From Defluviicoccus sp. (GTDB lineage Bacteria; Pseudomonadota; Alphaproteobacteria; MPNO01), in contig JAPPHW010000180.1 in the NCBI GenBank assembly GCA_028820945.1, positions 1-5,074 of the forward strand: a stretch of DNA of 5,074 bases, read 5' to 3'. A program made the translations under genes and the position numbers. This document shows, one piece after another, positions 4,845 to 5,074 of the stretch. The notes beneath the pieces were generated by a model. That model worked only from the letters and a program-made list of their open reading frames with translations. It was not told the origin of the DNA and ran no database searches. The stretch's first letter is position 1. Each line of letters opens with the position of its first letter.

Positions 4845-5074
4845 CTATCCCGATCCTTCCAGCAGTCCATCGAGTTCCCGGTAGTCGGGAAGCGCCGTGT
4901 CGATCGCCTGCCCGCCGCGGAGCACCGTCCGGTCCGCTTGCGGCCTGGACAGCAGCTCGCTGTAGCCGCGCCCCCTGAACAGCACCAGATCGGCGGGCGC
5001 GCCGGCCTCGATCGTGCCCGGGCCGTCGAGACCCATCACCCCGATCGGCGTCGCCGTGACGCTGCGCGGCCAGT
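4845..5074 (-). CDS. Amidohydrolase, cytosine-deaminase-like, C-terminal part only
   Basis: The frame is open from the right edge to a TAG at 4845-4847, giving 75 C-terminal residues that begin WPRSVTATPIGVMGLDGPG. The GTIEAGAPADLVLF block is the conserved end of metal-dependent amidohydrolases, where the chain returns to the N-terminal beta-sandwich. The following SELLSRPQADRTVLRGGQAID and LPDYRELD recall the C-terminus of bacterial cytosine-deaminase-like proteins, from memory. The metal-binding and catalytic residues lie outside the window, so deamination versus ring or amide hydrolysis cannot be decided. An internal GTG/ATG (5034-5039) could be mistaken for a start, but the upstream codons read as normal amidohydrolase, so this is the tail of a longer gene. 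It is the first visible gene of the right-hand operon, 11 bases before the SDR. Confidence 0.85.
   Translation of the reverse strand, partial: WPRSVTATPIGVMGLDGPGTIEAGAPADLVLFRGRGYSELLSRPQADRTVLRGGQAIDTALPDYRELDGLLEGSG

Noticed and set aside
3802..4884. 360-codon plus-strand open frame opposite the SDR and nitrilase genes
   Set aside because: It spans two real genes on the other strand and shows no motif; its length reflects the scarcity of stops in antisense GC-rich DNA.
5034..5039. GTG/ATG as the start of a small 63-64 residue protein
   Set aside because: The frame continues upstream to the window edge as typical amidohydrolase sequence (WPRSVTATPIG), so this is an internal codon of a truncated-by-window gene.

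Overview
The window is GC-rich, densely coded DNA with short intergenic gaps. It carries dispersed intergenic palindromes of a type I associate with alphaproteobacterial chromosomes (Rhodospirillales/Hyphomicrobiales-like). That taxonomic guess rests on base composition, repeat style and protein flavour only, not on a marker gene. No tRNA, rRNA, CRISPR array, transposase or phage gene was seen.

Left block (1-1108, minus strand): a two-gene unit. A YfcG/Nu-class glutathione transferase-like protein overlaps, by an ATGA junction, a VOC (glyoxalase-fold) protein that runs off the left edge. A good sigma70-type promoter candidate lies in front of the transferase. Its -35 box overlaps that of a weaker promoter candidate facing the other way, towards the next gene.

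Middle (1231-1956, plus strand): a single alpha/beta hydrolase with a complete predicted Ser-Asp-His triad (salicylate-esterase/EstC-like group), transcribed divergently from the transferase.

Repeat island (1957-2427): a gene-free gap of about 470 bases between convergent transcription units. It holds a facing pair of related palindromic units (2004-2113), a perfect 17-bp stem hairpin (2154-2192) and an inverted 21-base half-copy of that hairpin (2289-2309).

Right block (2428-5074, minus strand): a tight operon entering from the right edge. In transcription order it encodes the C-terminus of a cytosine-deaminase-like amidohydrolase, a short-chain dehydrogenase/reductase (SDR), a nitrilase-superfamily C-N hydrolase close to beta-ureidopropionase, and an enoyl-CoA hydratase/isomerase-family protein. 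Gaps are 11, 34 and 11 bases. Together they suggest a catabolic route for an N-containing compound: ring or amidine hydrolysis, amide or carbamoyl cleavage, oxidation/reduction, then a CoA-thioester step. The substrate cannot be read from the sequence.

The most unusual observation is that two enzymes of this operon lack canonical catalytic residues. The SDR keeps the active-site Lys but has Leu for Tyr, Gly for Ser and His for Asn. The crotonase-fold protein has Leu and Val where hydratases carry their two catalytic Glu. Both otherwise look intact, so altered chemistry is more likely than decay.
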